From: Aureobasidium sp. EXF-3400
Lineage: Eukaryota > Ascomycota > Dothideomycetes > Dothideales > Saccotheciaceae
Assembly (NCBI GenBank): GCA_024195585.1
Contig: SWBL01000113.1
Location: 62,001 to 126,000 of the forward strand
Length of the DNA stretch: 64,000 nt
Direction: 5' to 3'
In this document: piece by piece, positions 1 to 10,486 of the stretch
Layout of the letters: every line of letters starts with the position of its first letter
Numbering within the stretch: position 1 is the first letter of the stretch
Translations under genes and position numbers: made by a program
The notes under the pieces: generated by a model
Seen by the model: the letters and a program-made list of their open reading frames with translations, nothing else
Databases searched by the model: none
Told to the model about the DNA's origin: nothing

Positions 1-1893
1 GGCGCTCAGCCTCCTGTCTTTCCTTGGTAGCCTGACTGCTGGGACGGAGAAGACCGAGAGTACCAGAGAACATCTGACCGGCGACGCGCTCGATGACGGC
101 CACGATATGACCGGCGTAAAGAGGCTTCTGCTCGTCGTTGATTTCATCCTCCTCCATAAGGAGCAAGCTTTGACCTTCGACCTCAACATCATCGTTCTTC
201 TTCTGAGTGGGACGCTGCTTCAAGCTACCACGTCTGCGGATACCTCCCTCAGCAGCAGAAGATTCTGGCTGAGTAGTGGCGTCGTTGACAGCGGTCATGG
301 ACGTACCGCGGCTATCGGTCATGTCCTTACGCTTCTTCTTTTCTTCCTTCTCGCGCTTTTGGCCCCAGACTTCATCGACGTCAAGAAGCTCGACAGCAAC
401 AAGATCACCCTCCAAAGCACGGTTACGGTCCTTGCTACCACAGATGAAAATGTCGGCGTCGAGGTCGTTGGTGGTGACGTAGGCGTCGCTTCTGTTTTTC
501 TTGTTGACACGGAGGATACCTGCAACGAGCTGTCCGTCGCCGAGAAGAGCAGGAAGGGTGGCCTGAGGAAGGTAGGGAGTGAAGAGAGTCTTGCGCTGCT
601 GTTGCTGCTGCTGCATGGTCATCTGCTGACCACCTTGCTGTCCTTGAAGACCTGCAATTGGGGGCTGAAGTCCGGCAGCCTGATAAGCCTGGATCTGAGC
701 GAGCTGCAGGGCGTTCAAGCCTTGAGTAGCAAACATGTTGGGCTGCATGAGAACCTGGCCCTGAGGAAGTTGAACGAGCTGCGGCTGTTGAGGGAACTGG
801 AAGTTGCTGATCGAACTGATCGATTGGCTGTTGACAGAGCCGCGCTGGCGGTGACCTGGCTGGAATGGCTGGGCTCCGGCATGCTGGTTCATCTGGAAAT
901 TACCCATGTTGGTGGCATGTTGTTCCTGGATTGTAGGCTGCTGCTGGCGCCAGTTGCCATCAAAGTTGCGTGACTGGGTTCTTCCGTGTCCCTGACTGCC
1001 ACGGCGCTCAGGAGCATTGTTAATCTCAGCAGGAGGCGGGAATTGGAAAGCGGGACCACCACGCTGGTTCCTCTGGTTACCAACAGCAAGACTCTGACTG
1101 CGTCCGTGTCCACCACGGCTAGCATTGCGTGCAGAGAAGTTGTTGGAAGGAGGTGGCATGTCATTGTTGGCATTACCGGGGCTCATGGAGCGGTCGGGTG
1201 TGGCGCCGGCAGCACCGGGAATGGGGAATTGGAAGCCTGACTGCTTGCGTTTCTGCTCAGCAATCTCGGCAGCCTTCTTTGCCTCAGGCAGGGCAAGCGA
1301 GTGTCTTCTGCTGTGACCGCTACCACCACTGACCGAACCACTGTTACGAGGTCTGGGGTTGACGTTTTCAGACTTCGCACCAGGGAAGCTGAACTCGCCG
1401 AATGTACCAGAGGAACCGGCGGATGGTGCTGGCGGGGGGCCCATGGTCATGGTGGGCATAGCGGATTGGTTGCGACGGTGGCCTGTAGGTGGACCCATGG
1501 AACCAGGCAGCTGCAGATGCTGCTGTTGTTGCTGTTGTTGAGGGAACTGGAAGGCGTTGTTGTTGGGCATCTGACCTTGCATCTGGGCGAAGGCTTGATT
1601 GGGGAGCTGCTGCTGGGGTTGGATCATGCCCAGGTTGACGTACTGTTGGTGGGTTGCAGCGATCTGCTGCTGTTGCTGCTGAAGAAGTTCAATCTGCTGG
1701 GCGAGGGCGAGTTGCTCCACTGTGAAACTGTCAGCGAACCAATCTCGACAGACAAGCATGGCGGGGTCGAAATGCCAGGATGAGAGAATAACGTACTCAT
1801 CAAGGGGGTGAGCTCAGACGGGCTACGTCTGTGTGCGATATGAAAGCGACGACCGCCAGGGCCGGATGGGCCATTCTGTCCATGCTGATCCAT
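1..1893 (-). CDS. ssd1: Ssd1-type RNA-binding translational repressor, N-terminal part (3' end beyond window)
   Basis: Ssd1 is an RNase II/Dis3L2-like protein that has lost nuclease activity. It binds mRNAs for cell-wall proteins and represses their translation under control of the NDR kinase Cbk1/COT-1. Two exons are seen: 1797-1893 (ATG at 1893) and 1-1719, joined across a 77-nt GT-AG intron (donor GTACGT, branch CTGAC). About 605 residues are present of an expected 1,250-1,400. The N-terminal half is disordered and Gln-rich, with polyQ runs encoded near 597-620, 1520-1540 and 1662-1690. The first cold-shock-like segment begins around 'LFTPYLPQATLPALL', followed by 'RVNKKNRSDAYV' and 'CGSKDRNRALEGD', which are diagnostic of Ssd1. 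Five HxRxxS sites and five [YF]xFP motifs are visible. The catalytic-like RNB region lies off the left edge. Confidence 0.95.
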
Positions 1894-3371
1894 TGTCGCT
1901 TGGTCGAGGAGATGATTAGGCGGCGTGGAAGGATGGCGGAAGGATGTCAGACGGCAGTGGTGGGGGCGGGTAACAGAAGCTCGATGATGCTAAGCTATCT
2001 GCAGGACAGGCGTCAGAAATGAGTACGGCTGCGACAAGTACGATGCGGGCAAGAGATAGATACCTGACACGCGAAAGGGAATGGTAGTTTAGAATGCTGA
2101 CAGCTAAACTTGGTGAAGTGGACCTCGGAGCTAGCGTAAAAGCTATGACAGCGACGGCGACGGCACAAGTAGGAGCGAGCCTCTATTAGTGTAGGTGGCA
2201 ATATAGTCAGGAAGAGTTGAGATGCCAGATGATGAGCTGCTTCTAAAGGAGGGCGGGTGCCACAAGCAAGATGATGGTATGGAGTGTAAGGTGGTGTTGG
2301 TTGTGCGTGTTGGACGAGAAAAGACTGGTGAAGCCTGGACGGGCTCCGGCGGACGAGCACAGGTCGTGCTTTCCCCAAAGCAAGAAGCGTTGGGCGGGCG
2401 ATATGAGGGCTCTTTTCACTTGCACGTCTCGAAATGATTGAAGAGACGAGAGAAGGCAGTAGCAGTGTGTTACGGAAAGGGAAGGAAGGGTAGGAGGGAG
2501 GGCAGACAAGGTAGATATGAAGTCCAGAAAAAGCACAAGGAGAAAGGCGGGAGGAGGTCCACGGTGTTGAACGTGGAGAGAGCCAGGTATTCTACGAAAT
2601 GCGTCATGCCGCTGCTTGGATTCGTGGACAACTGGACAAAGGATTGCCCATTTGCGGGCTTTCCATCTATCTACAACACTCAGAGCACTAAAGTTGTTGG
2701 TCGACTTGTGAGCATCCATCTGCTCGGACTGCATATCAATCGCTTAATCAATCACCGTCCTATCCTTTCATCTAACAGCAGCATCCACTTCCTTGCAGGC
2801 TCAGGCTCATGATGGAGCTATCCTGCCAAGTATGACCGGATACAAGGCCGTTTGCAAAGCAGGATTACGCGATGAAACCTTTGTTAAACCTGTTGGACTG
2901 CCGATGGACAAAACAGCCAGGCGGATCGGTCGTATTAGCCCGTATATTGTTTGTTCATATCGTTTCATACTCTGGTGCAGTTCTCTGCATGGTTCTCTGC
3001 TGTCCTCAAGCATGGCTCCATCTCACATAGAGTTGAAAGGGGCAGTTGGAAGTCAGTCCTGCACTTCTTGGTTCCATCCCGCCTGGCCCGCTTCGGAGCT
3101 CGGCTTCCAGTGAATCTTTTGTTTCATGACTCGACAAAAGCTGGAGCAAGAACCGTTACTTGAACTTCTTGCTTGTGAACTTTTGATGCTTCAATTAGAG
3201 TCTGTTTTTGCGCTTGACTGAGGTACTCTGCCCCTACAAACATTGGGCATGCCGTCTGCTGGGACATAGTCGCTCTTTTGCACCTCGTAGCTCAGCTGCA
3301 AGCTCTACAATCAATCCCTGCGACTCAACCTCGACGCCGTTTTCGCAGCTTGTCCGTATCACCATACTTCA
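1894..3371. promoter_or_regulatory. Divergent ssd1/gle1 intergenic region
   Basis: About 1.5 kb separate the divergent ssd1 and gle1 start codons. Several short open frames occur on both strands but none looks conserved or protein-like. The ssd1 side probably holds a long 5' leader with an intron (listed separately). No TATA box or other regulatory element can be named with confidence. Confidence 0.5.
1999..2063 (-). other. Candidate 5'-UTR intron of ssd1
   Basis: On the minus strand a donor GTATCT (2063) is followed by a branch-like TTTCTGACG and an acceptor CCTGCAG (ending 1999), giving a 65-nt intron typical of this genome. It lies about 105 nt upstream of the ssd1 ATG. Only splice signals support it. 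Confidence 0.4.
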
Positions 3372-5129
3372 ATGGCTTCTCCTCACAGGGACAGAGCTGG
3401 GACAGCAAGTCCCGCATCGCGCACACCTCGCGCCGACCACACGTACGCCAGAAAGAGTCACAACTCACCATATCGTCACAGTCCCCGTCGTTCTGAAATG
3501 TTGGTCGAGGAGATTGGTGCGCTCCACATCCGCGAGGAACGTGCTTGGAGGCAAAGACAAGACGAAAGAGATGCAGAACAAGAACGTCGACATCAACAAG
3601 CTCTTGCGCAAGCTGCTGCTGAGCACGACCGCATCTTGCGCAATGCTATCGAAGCCGCTGAGACTGAAGCACTGAAGCAGGAACGCGAGCGCAAGCAGAA
3701 GGAAGAGGAAGAGCGTCGTGTGCTTGAAGCTGAACGCTCAGCAAAGGCTGCAAGAGAGGCTGCAGAGAGGCAGCGGAAGAAAGAGGAGCTCGAACGACAA
3801 GAGCTGGAGCAGCAGAAACGCGCGGCCGAGGAAAGAGAGATACAAGAACAGGAAGCCCGCCTTGCACAACAAAAGCGACAGAACGAAGCCGATGCTTTAC
3901 GGAGGAAGCAAGAACAGGAGGTCTCAGAGCGCAAAGCAAAAGAAGAGGCTGATGCTGCCGCTGCCGCCGCCGCCGCTGCTGCGAAGACTGCTGCTGCTGC
4001 TCCGCCAGCCCAAGCAGCGCCAACAACTCAACAATCTCAACCACAACCCGCGTCGACTCCTGTTACACAGCCCAGTACTGCACTTGCAGTGCAGCCCATC
4101 TCCAAGCCCGCAACTCAGACCGCTGCGCCTTCTTCTGCATCCGGAGCACAATCAGCACTCAAGTCTACGCCGGCACAGCTAGAAGCAGTGCACAACCAGT
4201 ATCTTGCGATCCACAAATCTCTGAAACCTATGAGGGAAACAGCCAAAAAGTATTCCGACATTAACGAACGTCGTTTGAAGATCACCACGGTGATGGGCCA
4301 ATTTACCCCTGACAAGGTCAAAAACAGAGTGGCAGTAAGTGTCGAACTGTTTAGATATCAGAGGTACAACATCAACTGACCAATTTGTGCACAGCTCAAG
4401 AGAGTGCTTGAGATTCTCAACGACGTCTTGGATAGTCGTCCCGAACCAACCATCAACGTGACTCCTTTCCTCGCCAATCCGCCAGACAACTCGGAGAGAC
4501 ACATGCCATTGGCTCTGGTGTACTTCCTCAACCTAATTTCCAAGTTGGTCATCAATCAATTCTGCAGCGACAACATAGCGACAATCGATGCTCTGGCAAT
4601 CGTGTTGGTCACCGTTTTTTCAAAGCCAGAGTATCTCCACAATGGCGCCACTTCGCTGATTGACATCCTCCTGGCCAAATACCACGTGGTGTGCCCCGTG
4701 CTGTTCGGCATATATGGCAATGAGGAGACTGATAAGGGAAAAGAAAGGGTTGGTTGGTGGGACTACGTTAGTCTAGAAGACCACAAAAAACGCATGGCTG
4801 GCCTTGCTACAGGGTATGGTTGTCTATCACTGCGAGACTTCAGCAAGTCGAAGTCGAATAACCCCTTTCCACCATCGAACTACTGGCGAGCATTGAGCTA
4901 TTTCGCGAACACTCCGCCGGCGCACCTACAACCAACTCACTGGCTTGTCCTCAAAGGATTGGTGGATACACACATCGAAAAGTTCTTGAAGTTCTACGGA
5001 CAGGCAGGTCTAGCGGCATTGAGAAAGGTACTGGTGGAGCTTCCCAAGGACGCACCTAATAACCCAGCCAAAGACTCAGTGGTAGTACTACCAGAAATGC
5101 TGCGGAAGACTAGATGCTTAACGTTATGA
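3372..5129 (+). CDS. gle1: Gle1-like mRNA export factor
   Basis: Gle1 sits on the cytoplasmic face of the nuclear pore and, with inositol hexakisphosphate, activates the DEAD-box ATPase Dbp5 to release exported mRNA. Exons 3372-4334 and 4395-5129 (donor GTAAGT, acceptor CACAG, phase 0) encode 565 residues, normal for fungal Gle1. Residues about 45-195 form a long highly charged Glu/Arg/Lys coiled coil. It is followed by an alanine tract encoded by GCN repeats (near 3950-3990) and a Gln/Pro/Thr-rich linker. From about residue 275 the protein becomes globular. It carries a helical Gle1 signature including 'KPEYLHNGATSLIDILLAK', 'CPVLFGIYGNE' and 'YWRALSYFANTPPAHLQ'. The ATG at 3372 begins the open frame after a pyrimidine-rich leader. 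Confidence 0.9.
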
Positions 5130-5436
5130 GTGTAGCGATTATTGGCTGAAAGGATGGTGCATGGACTACATAGATGATGTCGCTAAATGAACCTTTTGTT
5201 ATAGCCTAACCACAAGAAGGGCGAATCATCTAGCAGAACAGGATTGGGCCGTCTCCACTCATGTTCGATTGATGTGGCAGTGAAAAAGTGAAGTGAGAAG
5301 GAAACACTCCCGATCCATATCATTCTCTCTCAGCAATGGTGCAGTGATGAAATGTGGGGAAGAAGCTCCGAAGTTCGTTTCGACAAGAAACTTGGACTTG
5401 GAATCACGACAACCTATCTTTCATACACGACCAGAT
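5130..5436. other. Intergenic, gle1 to prp46
   Basis: About 307 nt between two tandem genes. The prp46 frame stays open upstream to 5293 but has only a GTG at its 5' end. An in-frame ATG at 5347 exists. The family-like N-terminus starts at the ATG at 5437, so this stretch is read as 3' UTR plus promoter and leader. Confidence 0.5.
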
Positions 5437-6973
5437 ATGACAACCACAGTAGATTCAGCGCCAACCGAATTGGTACATAAATCGGCCAAACGCACTCGAG
5501 AAATCTTCGCCGCCGACTTTGGCGCACCCACAGCGCTCGACAATTCTCCTCGACCCGCCATCGCTCCACCCATTGCGTCGCCTGCAGAACGCGCTCAGAA
5601 GATCGCCTTGAGATCGCGAATCGACAAAGAATATGCCGACGTGAAAGAGTTGCCTCCTGTGCTTGCGGCCAAGCAGGCAAGCGCTGCTGCGTCGCGATCA
5701 AGTCTTCGAAAGAAGCCCAAGACTGAGGAGCAAGCATCCAACCCAAAGATGGCAAAAATGATCGAAGGAGTCTCTGCGCAAACATCATCGACCGCAACTG
5801 GAACCTCGAATGCTCTTGCATTGCGCGCAAACGGTGCTGGAAAGCTACCTCCCAATGCAAATGGTCCTACACCACAAAGAAACCTGCCTGGCTCCTCAAG
5901 CCTGGTGCGCAGAGATGTTGTACGTCAGCCCAAGCCGGACTGGAAGGCACCTTGGAAGCTTATGCGTGTCATTTCTGGTCACTTGGGTTGGGTTCGCGCA
6001 CTGGCTGTAGAACCGGGGAATCAATATTTCGCAACTGGAAGTGGTGACAGGACCATCAAGATCTGGGACCTTGCTTCTGGCACTTTGAAGCTCACTCTGA
6101 CTGGCCACATCTCAACCGTGCGAGGCCTTGCCTTCAGTCCAAGACATCCATACCTGTTCTCGTGCGCCGAAGACAAGAAAGTAAAATGCTGGGATCTGGA
6201 AACTAACAAGGTTATTCGGGATTATCATGGTCACTTGAGTGGTGTCTACACTCTCAGCTTGCATCCTACTCTCGACGTGCTCTGCACTGGAGGTAGAGAT
6301 GGTGTCGTCCGTGTGTGGGACATGCGAACAAGATCGAACATCCACGTGCTTAGTGGTCACAAACAAACTGTATCCGACATTGTCACACAAGAAGCCGATC
6401 CGCAGATCATTTCATCGTCACTCGATAGCACTGTCCGCATGTACGATCTTGCAGCCGGAAAGACGATGGGTGTCTTGACACATCACAAGAAGGGTGTGAG
6501 AGCACTTTGCACAGCACCCCACGAGTTCACGTTCGCGTCTGCCTCGACTGGTCAGATTAAGCAGTGGAAGTGCCCAGAAGGTGCCTTCATGCAGAACTTT
6601 GACGGTCACAACGCCATCATCAACACCTTGTCAGTCAACGAGGACAACGTTTTGTTCTCTGGTGGTGACAACGGATCAGCTGCCTTTTTTGACTGGAAGA
6701 CTGGCTACAAATACCAGTCACTCGACTCCATTGCACAGCCTGGTAGTCTGGACGCTGAGGCTGGCATTATGAGCTCAACGTTCGACAAGACAGGATTGCG
6801 CCTCAGTAAGTTAACACATGCACATTACACAAGTTGGAAGAAAGATCCCTAACTAGCCTTCAGTCACCGGAGAAGCAGACAAGACCATAAAGATCTGGCG
6901 TGAGGACGAAAATGCTACACCTGAAACACACCCTCTTGAGTGGAAGCCTACGCTAGGAAGACAAAAGTTCTGA
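5437..6973 (+). CDS. prp46: Prp46/PLRG1 spliceosomal WD40 protein
   Basis: Prp46 (PLRG1) is a core subunit of the Prp19/NineTeen complex, which joins and stabilises the activated spliceosome. Exons 5437-6805 and 6864-6973 (donor GTAAGT, branch CTAAC, acceptor TTCAG) encode 492 residues. The N-terminal 170 residues are low-complexity; '[13 protein letters not shown]' near the start is typical of the family. Seven WD repeats run from about residue 180 ('[16 protein letters not shown]', then '[10 protein letters not shown]', '[10 protein letters not shown]', '[11 protein letters not shown]') to 480. The second exon supplies the last blade ('[15 protein letters not shown]') and the C-terminus. 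The start at 5437 was preferred because the upstream in-frame residues do not resemble the family. Confidence 0.95.
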
Positions 6974-7349
6974 AGGACTTAAGAGCATCAAGTAGAATGT
7001 GGAGATAACGAACGATGATTGATACCCATGACTTTGTCATATTATTGTTTTGTTTGCACTGTACATGCTGTCCCCCCACGCTTTGTGTTTCCCTTGTTGT
7101 GAACGCTCAATCAAGGCTGATCTGGCAGGGGCGAGTTTCGTTCTCACTTGCGTTGCGTTTGTCCACATGCAGGTTGGATGCGGCTTCCCTTGCGCTCGAT
7201 CAGTTTTTCTCACTTCATCTCTCCCAGCTTCTCCACCAGACAGATTTACAACGACTCAAAAGCACCATCATTCTTACTCCTCGCTGCGCTGTTCTGTCGA
7301 GAGGGTTTCAATTCATCTTTCTATACGTCACATAACAACTCTATCCGCC
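6974..7349. other. Intergenic, prp46 to the next gene
   Basis: About 376 nt, T/C-rich near the 3' side, containing the prp46 3' UTR and the promoter and leader of the next gene. Nothing else was recognised. Confidence 0.4.
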
Positions 7350-9257
7350 ATGCCACCTAAAAACAGTCACAAACTTCCGCTACAACCCAGACACAACAGA
7401 CCAAATGCACCTGCACGTGTCAACGACGGTCTTGCTGCTAAGCAGAGAGGCGGAGATCACGTCGACACCTGGAGGTTCGCAAAAAAACATGACGATCAAG
7501 GACCCCTCGCAGACCATCATGGCTATTGGAAGAGCCACAAACACGCACATCACCTATGACGGCAAGTTTGAGTTCCGTTTGTGGGGATCTCCTGACAATG
7601 TTTGTTGCCCTTAGCCTGCTTTCAAGAGATCTATGCTCATCTCTACCAGGTGGAACGCGCCAAAGTCGACCTCACAACCAACATCTTGCAAGACAACCCC
7701 ACTTTTCGACACCAGCAAAGGAACATCGGGCCCTCTCGTGATGCCCAATTCGAAGCAATGGTTGGTACGCGGGCTCTGTGTGTGTCGCTGTTGTTGACTT
7801 GAAACAGGGCTCTTTCCTATGGCCCTCCGATGAATATGAACCAGACAAGGCCCTCGGGCAACGCAATTTCGAGAGCCTCAACCAGATTCGCAAAGAGAAC
7901 AATTGTTTCATCGAATATGATAGCCACAGATCGTCCTTTGTTGTGAAAGGCAGTGTCGACAACGTGCAAGAAGCTCTTCTGCGCATCAGAGGTCTTCTTT
8001 GCAAGGTGGTTGCTCAAAACAGTCCAGTTCAGAGACTCTATCTGGTCCAAAACGATTGCCAGAAGGTCACTCTCACAAACCTTTACCTATCTGTGGTCTA
8101 CCAAGCAGGCGCTATGTTAGAGCACCGTGTGACAAAGACAGTGAAGAGCGTCGGAGCTGCACTGAAAGCGGAAGATGTCGCTCTTAACGCGAAACGTATG
8201 AAGGATCTTGTCATTCAGACTCTGAGAAAGGTACATTGGCATCAAGGCCACATTGACCTCAGAGTTCATCTCGGAAAACTCAACTTGATGACCTACGAGC
8301 CTTTCGACAGCGACAGCAAGAGTTTGTGCGATTATAAGGAGATGATATCGGATTCTTACAACTTCCGAGCCAAAGTCACTGAAGAGTAAGTCAATATTCC
8401 GCACTCGCGAGTATCAATACTAATAACGAGCAAGACTTGGAGATAAGGTCTTGGAGGACAGTCTGCTCTTTCGATTTCTGAGTGCTACAACCTCGCTCCA
8501 ACCTTGCGATCGTTTTGTCCGCGATCTTGCCGATACTAAACCCGAGTATACAGCGTCTATCGAGGTTGATATCAAGGACGGTCGCGGCAACGTTCTGATT
8601 ACAAAGAGGTGGCACGAGGAGAATGGTTCATTCTCGGCATCTAATCCTGAATTCAAGAGGGTAATTGAGAAAACAGGTCGTACCAGATTCCTTGAGGTAT
8701 ATCTTACAGACACACTCAGCGATCTGACTTGGCTTCTTGACATGTCGGCACTTGGAGTGCCAGATTCGTCTCACCTTCCGCAGTGGGTTCGAGACCATGC
8801 CGAGTTCTACGTCAACTTGCATCCCGAGAAGGCACGTAATGCAGAATCGTTCTGTGATTTTGAGTCGTACGATGGACGACCAAAGCCTCTTGCTCACAAA
8901 AGAGCGATCAGGGAGAAGATCGCCTGGAAGTTCAAGATGAGGGAGCCCTACTCTGGGTACGAGGTGGAGGTGGCCAAGGTCTTCAACAAGAATTACACGG
9001 AGAGTGCGATTGGGGGCAGAGAACCTGTCACGTCGTTTGAAGGACGCTGGACGGTCGAAGTAAAGCATCGCCAGTGGTCGAGTTTGCTCTCGGAGAATCA
9101 TGAACTTCGCGCTGGAAAAGGAGCGGAATGGAAGGCAGACATCCAGAGTTGGTTCCCGGTAGACTCCAATGACACAAACGAGAAGCTCAAGGGTCATGTC
9201 GAGCTTTTGCATGCGCTGCAGCGTGTGCAGAATATTGTTCTAGGCAAGAGCCTTTGA
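7350..9257 (+). CDS. Fungal hypothetical protein, apparent frameshift in exon 1
   Basis: Not firmly recognised. From memory it resembles the fungal DUF7905 family, but this could not be checked. Likely exons are 7350-7561, 7615-7760, 7808-8385 and 8435-9257. The first intron starts with GC (GCAAGT donor); the second has a weak GTTGGT donor; the third is canonical with TACTAAT. The ATG at 7350 opens one frame ('MPPKNSHKLPLQ'), but coding that joins the later exons is in the +1 frame after an A7 run at 7481-7487. Alternatively translation starts at the ATG at 7405 in the second frame. A segment near 7905-8000 ('FIEYDSHRSSFVVKGSVDNV') looks like a KH-type fold. The C-terminal half is globular with no catalytic motif I can name. 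Confidence 0.6.
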
Positions 9258-9659
9258 GAGGGAGGAGGAAGATGGGTTTATATGGGTTTCTACTCGCTTC
9301 CGATTCTGTCCTTGTAGCCTTTGGGCAAGACTAGCATGAGAAAAAAAAAATGATGTCTCGACTCTGAACAGCTCGTCCGCCAGGTATTACCTATCATGGT
9401 GACAATAGTTCTGCGAGATCTTCACGGCTTCAAATGTACCCAATCTTCTTCCTGAGACACGATGCCCTGCTCTGGGTGTGTCAAGTCCCTGCTCTCCAAG
9501 ACAAAGGCAGCTTCCAGTGTTGCTCCTTTATGCTGGTGGCTCCGCACGACCTGAACCGAAGCGGGAGCCAGAATCTCATCAGCAAGCTTGGGACGTGGCA
9601 GGCTTGATCTTGAACGTGTAGAAGGTGGGTGGTGATTGCTGATGCCGGCGCAAGGTTGT
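9258..9659. other. Convergent intergenic region
   Basis: About 400 nt between the 3' ends of the hypothetical gene (plus) and the prefoldin gene (minus). It has an A9 run at 9342-9350 and no feature beyond likely 3' UTRs. Confidence 0.4.
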
Positions 9660-10273
9660 CTATGACGAGGCGGAAGCGCTGCCTGAGGCTTGGTTGCTCG
9701 CGAGGACCTTTTGACGCATGACTGCAACTCGTGTTAATAACAGCACGTTTCATAGATGAGCAGGAAGTCGTCTTATTCACGCGTACCTTCTTCAATCAAT
9801 CTCAAGTTCTGGTTCTTGCCCTGGACAATGCTCTCAAGATCCTTGACATTCTTGCCCAACTCTTCAGCCTTTGCCTCGTAGAACTTCTTTGCTTGTTCGG
9901 TTGTCTTCTCAACGTAGAAACCAGTTCCGACGTCGACTAGAACAGTCTCGGTGCTTGCTAGTGTGCCAGGGACGTAGAGCGAAGAAGTCAAGGGGACAAG
10001 CAGCGGCTTGTCGGCGACCGAGTTTGCGACACCGGCAGTAATCGAGGCAATGCAGTCGCGGAACTTTTGCTGGGCGGCGCGCAGTTGGGCGTACGAGTTT
10101 GTCAGGGATTGAGTCTCTTCATCGAGCTGTTTCTTGACTTGGGCGAGCTGTTGTACTGAGAGCGATCCGAGGTCGACTAGCAAGCGCTATTAGTTTCCAT
10201 TGCATTTGTGCTCTCAGGGGAACTTCAATATCCTTCACGCACTCTGTTGACCTTGTTCTGCTGGTTTCGACAT
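9660..10273 (-). CDS. gim5: Prefoldin subunit 5 (Gim5)
   Basis: Alpha-class prefoldin subunit. The hexameric prefoldin captures nascent actin and tubulin and hands them to the CCT chaperonin in the cytosol. Three exons on the minus strand, 10243-10273, 9787-10176 and 9660-9721, with GT-AG introns of 66 and 65 nt, give 160 residues, the usual family length. The protein starts 'MSKPAEQGQQIDLGSLSVQQL' and has two long coiled-coil helices flanking the beta-hairpin region 'LLVPLTSSLYVPGTL' and 'VLVDVGTGFYVEK'. These two strands are the prefoldin-5 hallmark. The last exon completes 'EEVMRQKVLAS', matching the conserved C-terminal helix. Confidence 0.95.
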
Positions 10274-10486
10274 TTTCTGGAAGGAATGTGATATTTCTGG
10301 CTCTGACGTTGCGTGCTCGAACGACCAACACAAAGTTGCACCCCCACCCTGGCCCATACAAGTCCACTTTCGGATTTGATTGCTTCCACCACGAAACCAC
10401 CGCGCCAAGACGTGTCTGCACAACGCGTGCACCTCCAACGACAGCAAGGGTGAAGATATCCAATTGACCAAGAATCACATCTAACC
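10274..10486. promoter_or_regulatory. Compact divergent promoter, gim5/orc1
   Basis: Only 213 nt separate the start codons of the prefoldin 5 gene (minus) and orc1 (plus), so the two must share a bidirectional promoter and have short leaders. No named binding site was recognised. Confidence 0.6.

Noticed and set aside
107..973. 288-codon plus-strand open frame opposite ssd1
   Set aside because: It is the antisense shadow of a Gln-rich coding region (polyleucine opposite CAG codons). The minus strand gives a clear Ssd1 protein.
3646..4151. Ser/Cys- and Leu/Gln-rich minus-strand frames opposite gle1
   Set aside because: Produced by the charged coiled coil and the alanine-repeat codons of gle1.
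5293..5436. 48-residue N-terminal extension of Prp46
   Set aside because: The frame begins with GTG, and the ATG at 5437 gives the family-like N-terminus.
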